Below are positions 9,032-18,109 of a DNA stretch of 64,000 bases, one piece after another. Origin of the DNA: Scolanthus callimorphus. Taxonomy: Eukaryota > Cnidaria > Anthozoa > Actiniaria > Edwardsiidae. Position numbers and translations under genes: made by a program. Location: positions 620,001-684,000 of the forward strand of contig CM066919.1 in the NCBI GenBank assembly GCA_033964015.1. Reading direction: 5' to 3'. The notes beneath the pieces are model-generated. The model was not told the DNA's origin. It saw only the letters and a list, made by a program, of their open reading frames with translations, and searched no databases. The stretch's first letter is position 1; every line of letters starts with the position of its first letter.

Positions 9032-9432
9032 TGCCTTAGATTCATTCTTGCCTCTTTAAAATGGTGTCTTGACGTCGTATAGTACTCTATGGCTTGGGAG
9101 TCATTTGATGTTCCGGACACCACATTGTCCATGTAGATGGAGTCCTTTAAATCGTGTGATATCCAGTCTTTTCTGTTGTCAAGGTGATGCTGAATTGTCG
9201 CGTTTAGTAGAAATGGGGATGGTGCAGCACCGAATAGTACGCGACAAAATCTATAGATTATTATGTTTTCTGGATTGCTAGCTGATTTGTTTGGATCTTT
9301 GAGCCACAGGAACCTGGTAGCATCTCTATCTTCTTCGTTTAGCTCGATTTGCAGGAATGCTTTCTCTATGTCTGCCGTGAATGCAATTTGGTTGACCCTG
9401 AATTTTAATAAGATTTTCTGAAGCTCTTGCAT
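8968..9432 (-). pseudogene. pol: BEL reverse transcriptase palm
   Basis: The RT core has the first catalytic aspartate in FTADIEKAFLQI, then FCRVLFGAAPSPFLLNA and the active site IYMDNVVSG. The YxDN form rather than YxDD is a variant I associate with BEL/Pao and is not necessarily a loss of function. A one-base shift near 9467 separates it from the upstream protease/RT frame: the conserved LSLNDCLYTGPNL segment reads only after changing frame. Confidence 0.88.
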
Positions 9433-9467
9433 GAGATTGGGGCCCGTGTAAAGGCAATCATTTAGAC

Positions 9468-10643
9468 TTAGTGCTTTGGAGACGATTTAGCGGATGCATC
9501 GTAGACGATTCTCATGGCGGTGCTTAGGCTTTCTTTGAAGACGGGGAAATGGGCCATGTAATGTAGCTTGCTTTGGTATGCGTTAGGGTTTTTAACGATT
9601 TCTATAAATCCTTGTTTTAGTTGAGATTGAAGTTGCTCGTGATATTTGAAAATAAGTTCTGGGTCTCGTTTATTCAAGCTGTGGTGAAGGTTGTGTAACC
9701 TTTTCTTCGATAGTGCATAGTTAGTGGGTAGTTCAGTTTTAGTGGCTCTCCATGGGAGCTTAACGTTGTATCTACCTGTCTTATTGTTAAACTGTATGGT
9801 TTCTTGAAATTTTTTGTGAACGAGATTGGCGTCATCGTTGTCGATTTCGGGGATCGTGCTGATCTCCCAGAATTTAGTTAACAAGTGTTCTAGCTTTTCT
9901 TCCTCGCATTCATTTATTTCTTGATAGAGCATCGCATTAGTGTGATCGCTGCGATTTTTTGAAATTGGGCCCGATATAAGCCATCCAGCTTTACTTTCTG
10001 TGGCGATCAGAGACTCATTGTTAGACTTTTTCATATTTCCAGTGGTAAGTTTAGCAAAGTTGTCGTTGCCTATGAGGATGTCTATGTCTAGATCATCAGC
10101 TGCGTCTAGCGAGTCAGCAAGAATCAATCCCTGTAATTCTGTTGGTAGTTCAATGCGTCCACTAGTCGCAGGGAAAGGTGGACAAATAGTTTGTGTTGCG
10201 AGTGCTAATAGGTTAATTTCTTCCTTATCTATCAGGACCTCTAAAGCAACGACTTCTAGTGATTTTTTGTCCCCTTTGATTGAACCAAATGTTGAAAGGT
10301 TTATGCATTCTTTACGTAATGGCTTTAGGTTTAGTCTCTCTTTTAGAGTTTTAGTGACAAATGTTCTTTGAGACCCCGTGTCAAATAAAGCGCGGAATGG
10401 GCGCTGGGATGTAGGACCTTTTATGGTTAGAATAGCGGACTGCATATAGACATAGTCCTTATTAGCAAGCAGAGCGTGCGTTGTTCCTGTGTGAACCTTG
10501 TTTTGATCTCCCTCGTTGGGTGTTGTTTGGTTAGATTTTAAATTTGGTTGTTTAGATTTCTCAATTTTGGGTGCGGTCGCAAGCTCGTCGTTTCTTCGCA
10601 TATCGATGTGTGATGTCGTCGTCTGCATTTCAAACAGCTCCAC
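9468..10643 (-). CDS. pol: BEL aspartic protease and RT N-terminus
   Basis: 391 codons. Protease motif RALFDTGSQRTFVT at about residues 83-96, then a long linker. Next come RT N-terminal elements: LPWRATKTELPTNYALSKKR (BEL signature), HYMAHFPVFKES, and MRIVYDASAKSS just before the stop caused by a frameshift. It overlaps the gag ORF by 106 bp in another frame, so gag-pro continuity needs a frameshift or was lost by an indel. LTR identity says the element inserted recently despite this. Confidence 0.85.
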   Translation of the reverse strand: MELFEMQTTTSHIDMRRNDELATAPKIEKSKQPNLKSNQTTPNEGDQNKVHTGTTHALLANKDYVYMQSAILTIKGPTSQRPFRALFDTGSQRTFVTKTLKERLNLKPLRKECINLSTFGSIKGDKKSLEVVALEVLIDKEEINLLALATQTICPPFPATSGRIELPTELQGLILADSLDAADDLDIDILIGNDNFAKLTTGNMKKSNNESLIATESKAGWLISGPISKNRSDHTNAMLYQEINECEEEKLEHLLTKFWEISTIPEIDNDDANLVHKKFQETIQFNNKTGRYNVKLPWRATKTELPTNYALSKKRLHNLHHSLNKRDPELIFKYHEQLQSQLKQGFIEIVKNPNAYQSKLHYMAHFPVFKESLSTAMRIVYDASAKSSPKH

Positions 10644-11797
10644 CTAGATTTACATTGACTTTGAGTATGCTTAAAACCAGCGCAGTTAAAACATCGCTTG
10701 TGTTTCTCTAAAAATGTGCGGCGCTCTTGTACGGTTTTTAGTTTATCGCACTTGTCTGGTTTGTGTGAGCCATCGCAGTACAAACATGATTTTGTTTTGA
10801 TTGAGTTAGGCTTTTGAGTTTTCTGCTGTGCATTCGTAAGAAACGCGCTTGTAGTTGGAACTAGAATTTCATCTGATGTGGCCTTATCACTTATTGTGGC
10901 TGTATGGCTTTTTTCTCTAGTTTCAAGTTCTTTTCTGAGTTCTTTTCTTAATTCATTTAGAGATTTATCAGCACGTGGGTTCGCTCTAAAAATCAAGCGT
11001 GTCAACTCTTCAGGTAGTTTTTTCAAGAGAATTGGTATAAGTAGGTTTCCATACGAATCTGTGTTGACATCTAAGGCTTCCAAACCGCGAATATTTGCTT
11101 CACATAGGTCGTGAAACTCCCTTAGTTTATCTACTTCGTTCGACGGCATTGGAATGTTTAACAACGCTTCCATGTGCGCGTTTATCAAAACTTGTTCTTG
11201 ACCAAAACGTTCTTTAAGAATTTCTATTGCTTTCTGGTAGTTGCCAGTTGTCAATGGTAACCCTGAGATTGCGCACGCTGCGTCATCTTTTAGATTAACT
11301 TGCAAATAAGCCATCTTTTCTATGTCTGGTAGTTCAGTATTTTGGTGGACTGTCGCGCTAAAACAATCCCAAAACGTTTGCCAATTGAGTGGGTCACCAT
11401 GAAACGGCTTGAGACTTATTTTTGGCAGATGAACGTGCATTCTAGTTGAGGGCGTTTGCGGTTCAGTATTTAATTGTAACGGTCTTACCGGCGGTTTCTT
11501 GTTTTCGATGTATTTGCGTATTTTGATTTTAATTAACGATATGTTGTCCTGTAGGGTGAGCGCTTCTTCCGTGTCTTTTTCTATATCTTCAGGGGATTCC
11601 AGTAGAATTTGAATACTTTGATCCATAGCTGAAATCTCGATTTCTCGTTTAGTAAGGCGCTCTAAGATGGCAGTGAGTTCCTCGAACTCATCAGCTCCTT
11701 CGATGGCTAACAGGCGGTCTGCCTTCTTGAAATCTTGGGTGCAGTGGCCTTTGTAGGCTCCTCGGACTGCCTTTAGTCTAGGTAGATCCTTAGACAT
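10538..11797 (-). CDS. gag: BEL gag with zinc knuckles
   Basis: 419 codons from the ATG at 11797, 19 bp downstream of the PBS in element orientation. The N-terminus (LPRLKAVRGAYKGHCTQ) and coiled-coil-prone segment are followed by the capsid-like region LPKISLKPFHGDPLNWQTFWD (DUF1759-type, ~140-160). Two cysteine-rich knuckles lie near the end (CLYCDGSHKPDKC; CFNCAGFKHTQSQC), with another CLKCRRRHHTSIC. Family assignment to BEL/Pao gag is firm. The ORF itself is intact. Confidence 0.88.
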   Translation of the reverse strand: MSKDLPRLKAVRGAYKGHCTQDFKKADRLLAIEGADEFEELTAILERLTKREIEISAMDQSIQILLESPEDIEKDTEEALTLQDNISLIKIKIRKYIENKKPPVRPLQLNTEPQTPSTRMHVHLPKISLKPFHGDPLNWQTFWDCFSATVHQNTELPDIEKMAYLQVNLKDDAACAISGLPLTTGNYQKAIEILKERFGQEQVLINAHMEALLNIPMPSNEVDKLREFHDLCEANIRGLEALDVNTDSYGNLLIPILLKKLPEELTRLIFRANPRADKSLNELRKELRKELETREKSHTATISDKATSDEILVPTTSAFLTNAQQKTQKPNSIKTKSCLYCDGSHKPDKCDKLKTVQERRTFLEKHKRCFNCAGFKHTQSQCKSRWSCLKCRRRHHTSICEETTSLRPHPKLRNLNNQI

Positions 11798-11815
11798 CTT
11801 TAGGTTTGTCTAATA

Positions 11816-11831
11816 CCAAGTTTCGGCACCA
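11816..11831 (-). other. BEL primer-binding site
   Basis: In element orientation TGGTGCCGAAACTTGG begins immediately after the last base of the 5' LTR. The leading TGG complements the CCA end of a tRNA. This fixes the LTR boundary at 11832. Confidence 0.8.
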
Positions 11832-11967
11832 GTTTCAGAAAGTATCAGACTGAAACATAGTTTTGAGGTCATTTTACTGATCTTCCTGGTTTACGCTCTC
11901 GCGCTCTAATTACAAAGATTGGTTGTGACGTAATTAATTTACAGAATGATTGACAGATTATTTGACA
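11832..11967 (-). repeat. BEL 5' LTR
   Basis: 136 bp, apparently identical to 1911-2046. It is followed outside by TATA (11968-11971), which matches the bases before the other LTR. Confidence 0.9.
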
Positions 11968-11971
11968 TATA

Positions 11972-12877
11972 GTAAACAAAGCCTGCAAGGGGCCCATACC
12001 AGACGCTACCTCGACTATATGGCTGGTTAGAGTAAAGGTCCTATTGATGCGCACAACTGCGCGGCACAAATGACGAAATTATTATTATTAATGTGCGTGA
12101 TGACGAATTTATATGCTTGTAACGTCGAACTCACCCATACCTAAAGGGTCTTTTTTCGAACATCCTGACTGCCAGCCAGGCTTATCACTGCAGGGCATTT
12201 TTGGGAGGGTTTGTTTTTCCTCGTCAAGATACATTTGTTCTTGTAAACCAAGCGACAGTTGCCTTCGTTGCGAGAGTTCCCAAAGAGTATATTTATTTAC
12301 ATGTAATTCTTTATGCCCGAAATTTTATTAAAATGCAAATGATAGTGAAGTTGCTGGAATAGCTACTACCTGCATCTGTCTCAACCTCTTCGCCGTCCAA
12401 ATGTTGTTGAAAAAATAGGACCCTCCCCAAAGAGGAGTGAGAAAAATTTGGACCCTCCCTTTAGGCACGCAAGAACAATTAGAACCCTCCCCACAAAAAT
12501 AGGACACATCCCCCCCCCCCCACCCGCTAAATAATGACACGTCCCCCCCCCCCCCCCCCCCCGCTAAATAATGACACGTCCCCTAATATTGAAATCTCTT
12601 CTATTTAACCTTCAGGCAAACAAAATGCCGAAACAATAGAGTCCTCAGCGGTAAATAAGCAGGGAAGGCTCTTTTGTTAGACAATTTGTAAAGCTGTGGC
12701 TATTTGTGAGATGGCACATTGTGAAATTTTCTTTAAATCCTTCGTTAAATCTTTGAAAAATGGAGAAGCATGGTGTAACGGGCAACGGATTTCCTGAAAC
12801 TTCGTTAACACGTAGGAATGGGCGATCAAATAGACCACTAAAATTTCAGCCCTTTGAGTGACAATTTGAATACTTAC
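11972..12877. other. Intergenic: homopolymer-rich dispersed repeat
   Basis: No gene seen. From about 12405 to 12590 there are poly-C runs separated by GACCCTCCCC-type units and a duplicated CCCGCTAAATAATGACACGTCCC. Similar GACCCTCCC units recur at 29340-29425 and 36600-36720, so this is a dispersed low-complexity family. 12600-12877 is probable intron sequence of the sushi-exon gene. Confidence 0.5.
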
Positions 12878-13051
12878 GAACACAAGAAGGTAATGCTCCA
12901 CTCCATAGTCCAGAAAGCTGACAGGTTCGAGAACCGGAGCCATAGAGAGTGTAGCCTTCATTGCAAGTGTAGCGTACTTCACTCCCATAGTTAAAGCTAT
13001 CCCCTTCTCTTCTGCCATTATTAACGAATCCCGCGTCACCACAGTTTATAA
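12878..13051 (-). CDS. Sushi/CCP-domain exon of a host extracellular protein
   Basis: 174 bp encoding one complete sushi module with four cysteines: NCGDAG at the start, RYTCNEGYTLYG, SRTCQLSGLWSG and LPSC at the end, with the conserved tryptophan before the last cysteine. The acceptor (TTTCGTTACAG) and donor (C|GTAAGTATTC) are both good. The exon begins and ends in phase 1, as classical shuffled sushi exons do. It must be part of a larger secreted or membrane protein (complement-like, selectin-like or matrix). No neighbouring exons were recognised within 10 kb. It is on the same strand as the EGF exon at 47548. Confidence 0.85.
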
Positions 13052-14587
13052 CTGTAACGAAAGAGGCAGCATGAAATGACATGATCACGTGCAAGGGGCG
13101 TTTCTGAGTGGCTCAGATGTTCTCGCCTAAGTTGCTGCCATTTGTAACGCGCGCGGCACAGGAAACCCGTAACATAGATAAGTACGAATTAGAAGTGATA
13201 ACAAAGTTTCGAAATATTGGTGGTTTTCACGTGACGTCATCAAAATGCTAACTTCTAAAGTAAAACCTCTACAGAGATGTACTTTCAATGTTGATTATAA
13301 CTCTACTGGATGAGTCACCACGCCAAATTTCGGCACCTCCTGCCACGTAGTTCCGGAGATATCACTGAAGCTATTTATGTCACGCAACACCAGTCAAATA
13401 TTTTTCTCGTGCCGTATTTACTCAATTTGCTTAATTCTTACAATCTAGACAGATCAGAATGTTATTAATCTTCATATCCTACCATTCCGACAAGATTCTT
13501 GTTGATATGATCCATTAAATAGCCGTTTTGGAGAACTGGTAATTTGGCCGCCATGTTGGTGCTCATCTGCTTGGACACCAACATGGCGGCTCCATACATT
13601 TACTGTACAACAAAATGGCGGGGATTCATTTCCATATATTTCGCTCAGAAAACACTCAATAGGCCTCAAATTTTCCATGGAAACATAATTTTGTGTTCTC
13701 TTTACAGTTCTTTTGAGTATACAGCATTTCAAAGTATATTTGGGGAGATAAATTTAGTCACGTGACAACTGAAAACCAAGAATAGTGTCCATGTCAATCT
13801 ACAACCATATAGGGTTCCCGTCAAACCAATTGCAAAATTTCTTTCACTGCTTTAATGACGATTGAGGAAGACCTAAGCAACATTCTAAAAATCACAGAAA
13901 AACCCTTTCGTGGAACATCCCGAAACTTAGCGATAAAAATATAGGGCTGATATACCACAAGTTACCCGTGTCGTGTATAATTAGCTCTGAGTACTAAAAT
14001 CAGTCAAATAACTTTTTTTCCCACGGTTTTGTGCCCATGAGCTGTAAATAGATTGATTTTGTTTAAAGTTCGTATCACCCCTGATCTGAGACAATTTTGA
14101 CAAAAACGCCACATCGTCAGCTTTAGAATGGCACATCAATAACGTTTATCGGATAAAACCCACAATTTTTACAAGAGTTTGAAGTGCTAAGAAATATGGC
14201 ATTCGGGTAGCCTGTGGAAAAGTGTCCTAAAGAATCAAAGTCATGGGGCGAGTAATGATGACGTCGCCTTAGGCCATTGTTTTTATGCTAAACATGCCCC
14301 CCGGTAATTTATATCGTTTCTTGTCCCTTATATATACTTGGCTGCATGCTGTTTCAGAGACCATTGCTCTAAGCAGTTCGGCCTGATCCAGGATGCAATG
14401 TTATGCAATTTGGCTGTTTCTACATCCGCCAAAACATCCCTGGTTGGCAAGGCTACAATGCAGCCATTCACTTCAGTACAGCATTTCGATTCCTCAACTC
14501 GACGGTTTCCACATTTGTAATATAAGCAAATGAGAGCAGATACAGAATATAACGTGAAATACAATTATAGAATATAACAGTCAATTG
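13052..14587. other. Intergenic/intronic DNA containing a MITE-like segment
   Basis: Apart from the MITE-like segment at 13222-13776, no coding signal was seen. Scattered CACGTGAC and GACGTC motifs occur. Confidence 0.4.
13222..13776. mobile_element. MITE-like segment with CACGTGAC ends
   Basis: GGTTTTCACGTGAC at 13222 is answered by an inverted GTCACGTGACAACTGAAAACC at 13756-13776, with a small insertion in one arm. The interior (~550 bp) has no gene but holds a smaller inverted repeat around GGCGGC/GCCGCC (13548-13592). TSD not resolved. Confidence 0.42.
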
Positions 14588-14790
14588 TTCACGGCAAAAA
14601 CAAATTGCTCACGGCCAAAAACAAATTGCTCACGGCAAAAGCAAATTGCTCACGGCAAAAACAAATTGCTCACGGCAAAAGCAAATTGCTCACGGCAAAA
14701 AGAAATTGTTCACAGCAAAAACAAATTGTTCACAGCAAAAACAAATAGCTCACGGCAAAAGCAAATACCTCACGGCAAAAACAAATTTTC
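14588..14790 (+). repeat. Minisatellite, ~20-21 bp unit, about 10 copies
   Basis: Tandem units of TTGCTCACGGCAAAAACAAA with minor changes (TTGTTCACAGC in the middle copies). The two long overlapping ORFs through it are repeat translation in two frames, not genes. Confidence 0.9.
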
Positions 14791-15179
14791 ACTCCCTCCC
14801 CTTTTCAATGTTGATCTCCGGAACCAGGCACAACTTTTGCCACTCATAACCAACTTTGAATGGGTGGGGGAAGGGGAGGGGGACTCAACCATTCGGGGTA
14901 TTAGTGAAATTGAAGGGTAATGGGTGCAAGTGTCTCAACACTTTTGTCCACCAGTGTAGGTCCTCTATGGGCCAGTAAAGAAACTACAATAATTTCCTTA
15001 ATCTTTGTCACCATCAGTCCGACAGTGCCACCTTTTTTTTGCTACTAGCCACGGGAAAAGCCAATGTGACGGCATTGGTGAAACAGTCAAGCGTCTCGTG
15101 GATTTTTTTTTTCTGGTATTTGCCCAACTCCCCCTCTATCTATGTATCTAATTATAATCCAAGTATCTAATAGTCCGTA
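14791..15179. other. Intergenic, nothing recognised
   Basis: Contains G-rich GGGTGGGGGAAGGGGAGGGG at 14859-14878 and poly-T runs. No coding or RNA feature seen. Confidence 0.4.
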
Positions 15180-16205
15180 ATGTAGATAGTGATTTTTCAA
15201 ATATTCCGGCGTTTCGTAAAAAATGTACATGGTGCCCGCGTAGATATAGAGATTTAGCCATACAGGCATATTCTAGTGCTATACAAGACAAAATTCTTAG
15301 AGAGGTTAATATTGGTCGACGCATTATAGTAACATTAGTCACGATGAACGTAAGGCCCTATCACACATGAGATCGTGGATGTAGTTATAAAAAGAGGCCG
15401 ATAAAGGTTCCGGTTTAGTAGTTATGAACAAGGAAGACTACATCGGGGAAGCTGAGCGCCAGTTGCAGGCGATAGTCTATAGAGAGACCGAGCAAAATCT
15501 TACAAAATATATAAACTTAGATGGTCACATTGATGATTTTAATCATCTTTTAGTCAACAGTAACCCTAAGGCAGGACGATTATATTTGCTACCTATGCTT
15601 CACAAGCAAGGATGCCCCGGTCGTCCTGTGGTATCGGGTTGCGGAACGTGTACAGAAAAGATCATCGAGTTCGTGGACCACCACATCAAGTCATTGGTAA
15701 CTAATCCCATCACATAAAAGGGACACCAAGCACTTCCTGCAGCGTCTGCAGAATATCGGACCCCTTCCGGAAGATGCTATACTGGTAACAGCAGAATGTG
15801 GTAGGTCTATATCCACATATCCCCCACCAAGGCGGCTTTGGAGCTTTGAGGGAAGCTTTAAATAAGTCACCGATACCGCCAAAGATCTCTACTGAAGATT
15901 TGGTGGATCTGGCTCGATTTGTTCTGCAGTACAATTACTTAACGTTAAATGGCAAGCACTTCCATCAACTTAGAGGAGGGGATTGGTACTAAAATGGCCC
16001 CATCGTATGCCAGTCTGTTTATGGCTATAAAGTAGAAAGTGAGATCCTGAGAGGCTTTCCAGTCAAACCCAGCCTGACTGGCTGCTGTTCATCGATGACA
16101 TCTTTTTGTTTGGACTGACGGGGAAGAGAGTCTAGAGGAGTTCCAGGCGTATATGAATAGTTTTCATAATACCATCAAATTTACTTTTTATAAGAAAATG
16201 CCAGT
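15180..16205 (+). pseudogene. Penelope-like element reverse transcriptase, decayed fragment
   Basis: Frame-broken RT. Readable pieces in order: SHDERKAL and KEADKGSGLVVMNKEDYIG (15340-15450); LYLLPMLHKQGCPGRPVVSGCGT and KIIEFVDHHIK (15585-15690); IPHQGGFGALREALN (15800-15870); LNGKHFHQL...APSYASLFM (15950-16030); and the active site LFIDDIFLF with FIDD at 16088-16099. These are Penelope-type RT blocks. Several stops and frameshifts are present and the GIY-YIG endonuclease is missing. The fragment ends at about 16205, where a dispersed repeat begins. It is not functional. Confidence 0.85.
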
Positions 16206-16630
16206 AAAATCACTCAATAAACCCGTAGTTCAATCATGACTGGTCCCTGAGTCTTTATTACTTTTACAGACCTATGAGGGATATGATAAGAAAAAACATT
16301 TAACTTCAACACAACTATTCGGGACTATTGGATTAACGTCTCATTAACACCTGCAGTTCATGTGCGGTGCAGTTCCCAGTATGCGCCAGGCGAGCCGAAC
16401 TGAGGTTCTAACCTTGGTTAGTGATTCAAAAATTCGATTTAGAAAAATGCCTGTGTTTCATTTGAAGTTTAATTGGGTTTGATGAGCACATTGTTCGGTA
16501 ATCTTACGTTCGATTGAAATAAATTTTGCTGAGTTCGATTATGTTTGATTACCGAACTCAATCAAAATCAATCGAACGATTGGTGTTCGATTAAGTTCGA
16601 TTACCGAACGTTCGATTAGTTATGCCAGGG
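16205..16630 (+). repeat. Dispersed repeat 'ATCGAAC' family, copy A
   Basis: About 425 bp starting AGTAAAATCACTCAATAAACC. The 3' part is a dense set of direct and inverted TTCGATT/AATCGAA words ending GATTAGTTATGCC. The same sequence lies inverted at 38652-39052, with a further partial array at 39225-39412. It interrupts the Penelope fragment. No ORF. Confidence 0.75.
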
Positions 16631-16713
16631 AATCAGTAGGAAGATTTTGATGAGATTTAAAAGGTTATGGGGTTTGCTTTTCCAATTAGAGCGATGTTTG
16701 TGAAAAAATCGAG

Positions 16714-16800
16714 ATTTTCGATTTCGCCCGTTTGGGGCCCGAATATCATGTGAAATTCACTTGCTCCCAAAATGGCCTCGCGCAAGGCGAATCAGATATA
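16714..16800 (+). repeat. Dispersed repeat piece shared with 46383-46690
   Basis: The segment from CGAGATTTTCGATTTCGCCC through CTTGCGCGAGGCC-like sequence occurs inverted at 46372-46395 plus 46604-46670. The other copy is interrupted by a short retroposon with a TCTG tail. Here the segment is cut on its right side by a pogo-like repeat at a TA. Confidence 0.6.
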
Positions 16801-16992
16801 CAGTCAACTCTCGCCTTGCGGACACCCCGCTATTACGGACACCCCGCTATTACAGACAAAACGTATAGAGGAATGACTGAAATCTCTGAAACTCTCGATA
16901 TAACGGACTCTCGCTATTACGGAAATGCGGACACCCTTTTTTCCCCAGCGAGACATTTCAAGTGCTTTTGCTCTCGTTATTGCGGACAATAG
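16801..16992 (+). mobile_element. Pogo/Tigger-like MITE fragment
   Basis: Begins CAGTCAACTCTCG immediately after TATA and contains repeated CTATTACGGACACC/CTCTCGCTATTACGG words. The same family is inverted at 38482-38570, ending CGAGAGTTGACTG-TA. The CAGT tip and insertion at TA point to the pogo/Tigger branch of Tc1/mariner. The right end is not clear in this copy. Confidence 0.55.
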
Positions 16993-17864
16993 AGCTTTTT
17001 CCAAACCGGAAATTAAAGGACTGCTTGTTATTCACCAAACAATACAATAATAAACCTCAAACTCGATTGTTATCTTCCTTAGGGACCGGTCATAAATTAG
17101 AGGGGGGGGGGGGGGGGGGGCTGGTGCATTTTAATTTTGGTCTACATGTTTTTGGGAAACCCTCCCCTGACAAGATGCACGAAAAATGTTGACATATTTA
17201 ATGATAACCCCCATCCCCCCCCCCCCCCATTATTCACTGGATATATATTTTATTAGTTGTTTAAATCTACTTTTCATGTAATCAGTGCAAAATTGATGTC
17301 TTTCCTACCTGAAAGTTACTTTCACATATAGACATGTACATTATTTTGCTGAAATCCCAGAGAATAATTATCTTGCCAGGTTGAGTATTAGCGGAGCCCC
17401 ATAGCTACATGCAGGAGAAGAAGGAAACATAACAGAAAAGTGTATACCCATCGACCTTGATTTTCATGGACTTCCGGTTGTGTGTGTGTCCGTCGTCGCA
17501 CAGGTAGCCCATCAGTTTTGAGCGGGAAAATGAGCACGCGCGCGCCTTGAATTTATTTGCAGGGATTTTTTTTTCAAACAGCGAAATGCAGAGAGAAGAG
17601 GCCTCTGGCTTTGCTAAGCAGGGAAGAATTTTCGACAAGAGAAGGAATTTGTTTTCTTGCTCTTCACGAAAAAAATGAAACGTTTCTGTGACAAGCTGCC
17701 TCATTTCAAGGTATTTTAGACTAAGTCTAAAAGTCAAATTTACTGCGATGAGGTCGAAACGTCGAGATGGATATGTCGATGAACACGGGAGTTTCACGAA
17801 GGAAAAAGAAACGAAGTCATGAGGGCGAAGAGTGAGAGAGAAGAACCAGCAGCGAGCAAATGAC
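16993..17864. other. Intergenic with long poly-G and poly-C tracts
   Basis: A G20 run at 17101-17120 follows AGGGACCGGTCATAAATTAG; the inverted equivalent is at about 36690-36727. A poly-C run lies at 17213-17228. An ORF on the minus strand at 17405-17881 lacks family features and I do not call it. Confidence 0.4.
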
Positions 17865-18109
17865 ATGTCGGAAGACAACAACGGCCGTCGATCGAGAGAG
17901 AACGAAAAATTATGTCTTCAGTAGGGGGATGAAAGTACCCTAGCTAACCTGAAGATAAAAAGGCAGAGACTAAATACAACGGAAAAAAGTGTCCAGAACA
18001 TTTTCCTCAGAATCTCAGAAGGAAAGATAGAACGACGGCGCGGGAAGAAGAACGAAGGTCGAAACTCAGAAGACTGTCGTCGTCTGTGCAAGGAAAAAAT
18101 ATTCTCAAG
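17865..18109 (+). pseudogene. Possible first exon with a single in-frame TAG
   Basis: From ATG 17865 the frame reads 81 sense codons with one TAG at 17922-17924 and ends at a good donor (TCAAG|GTAGGT at 18109/18110). The product is very basic (LKIKRQRLNTTEKSVQNIF; KIERRRGKK). Without the TAG it would look like a normal 5' exon. I do not know the family. It may be a decayed transposon exon or, less likely, a read-through case. Confidence 0.28.

Larger units (their letters stand above)
1911..11967 (-). mobile_element. BEL/Pao LTR retrotransposon, minus strand, interrupted by a Polinton-like insertion
   Basis: Read on the minus strand the order is 5' LTR (11832-11967), PBS, gag with zinc knuckles, aspartic protease, RT, RNase H, integrase, PPT and 3' LTR (1911-2046). 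The two 136-bp LTRs look identical, and TATA flanks both sides (1907-1910, 11968-11971). The protein order and motifs (gag DUF1759-like region, DTGS protease, YMDN in RT) are those of BEL/Pao. Subtracting the nested 4.26-kb element and its duplicated 6 bp leaves about 5.8 kb, normal for the family. The coding region is split over several frames, so this copy is probably not autonomous. Confidence 0.93.

Noticed and set aside
8968..9432. YMDN read as an inactivating mutation of BEL RT
   Set aside because: YxDN occurs naturally in BEL/Pao RTs as I recall, so it is not evidence of loss.
1907..11971. Longer TSD for BEL
   Set aside because: Only TATA (4 bp) matches on both sides. In AT-rich DNA this alone is weak, so it supports but does not define the boundary; the PBS and PPT do.
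14585..14920. 111-aa lysine-rich ORF
   Set aside because: It is the translation of a 20-21 bp minisatellite. The overlapping ORF in another frame gives the same repeating peptide.
17405..17881. 158-aa minus-strand ORF
   Set aside because: No family motif, no splice context, and opposite to a better exon-like signal at 17865-18109.
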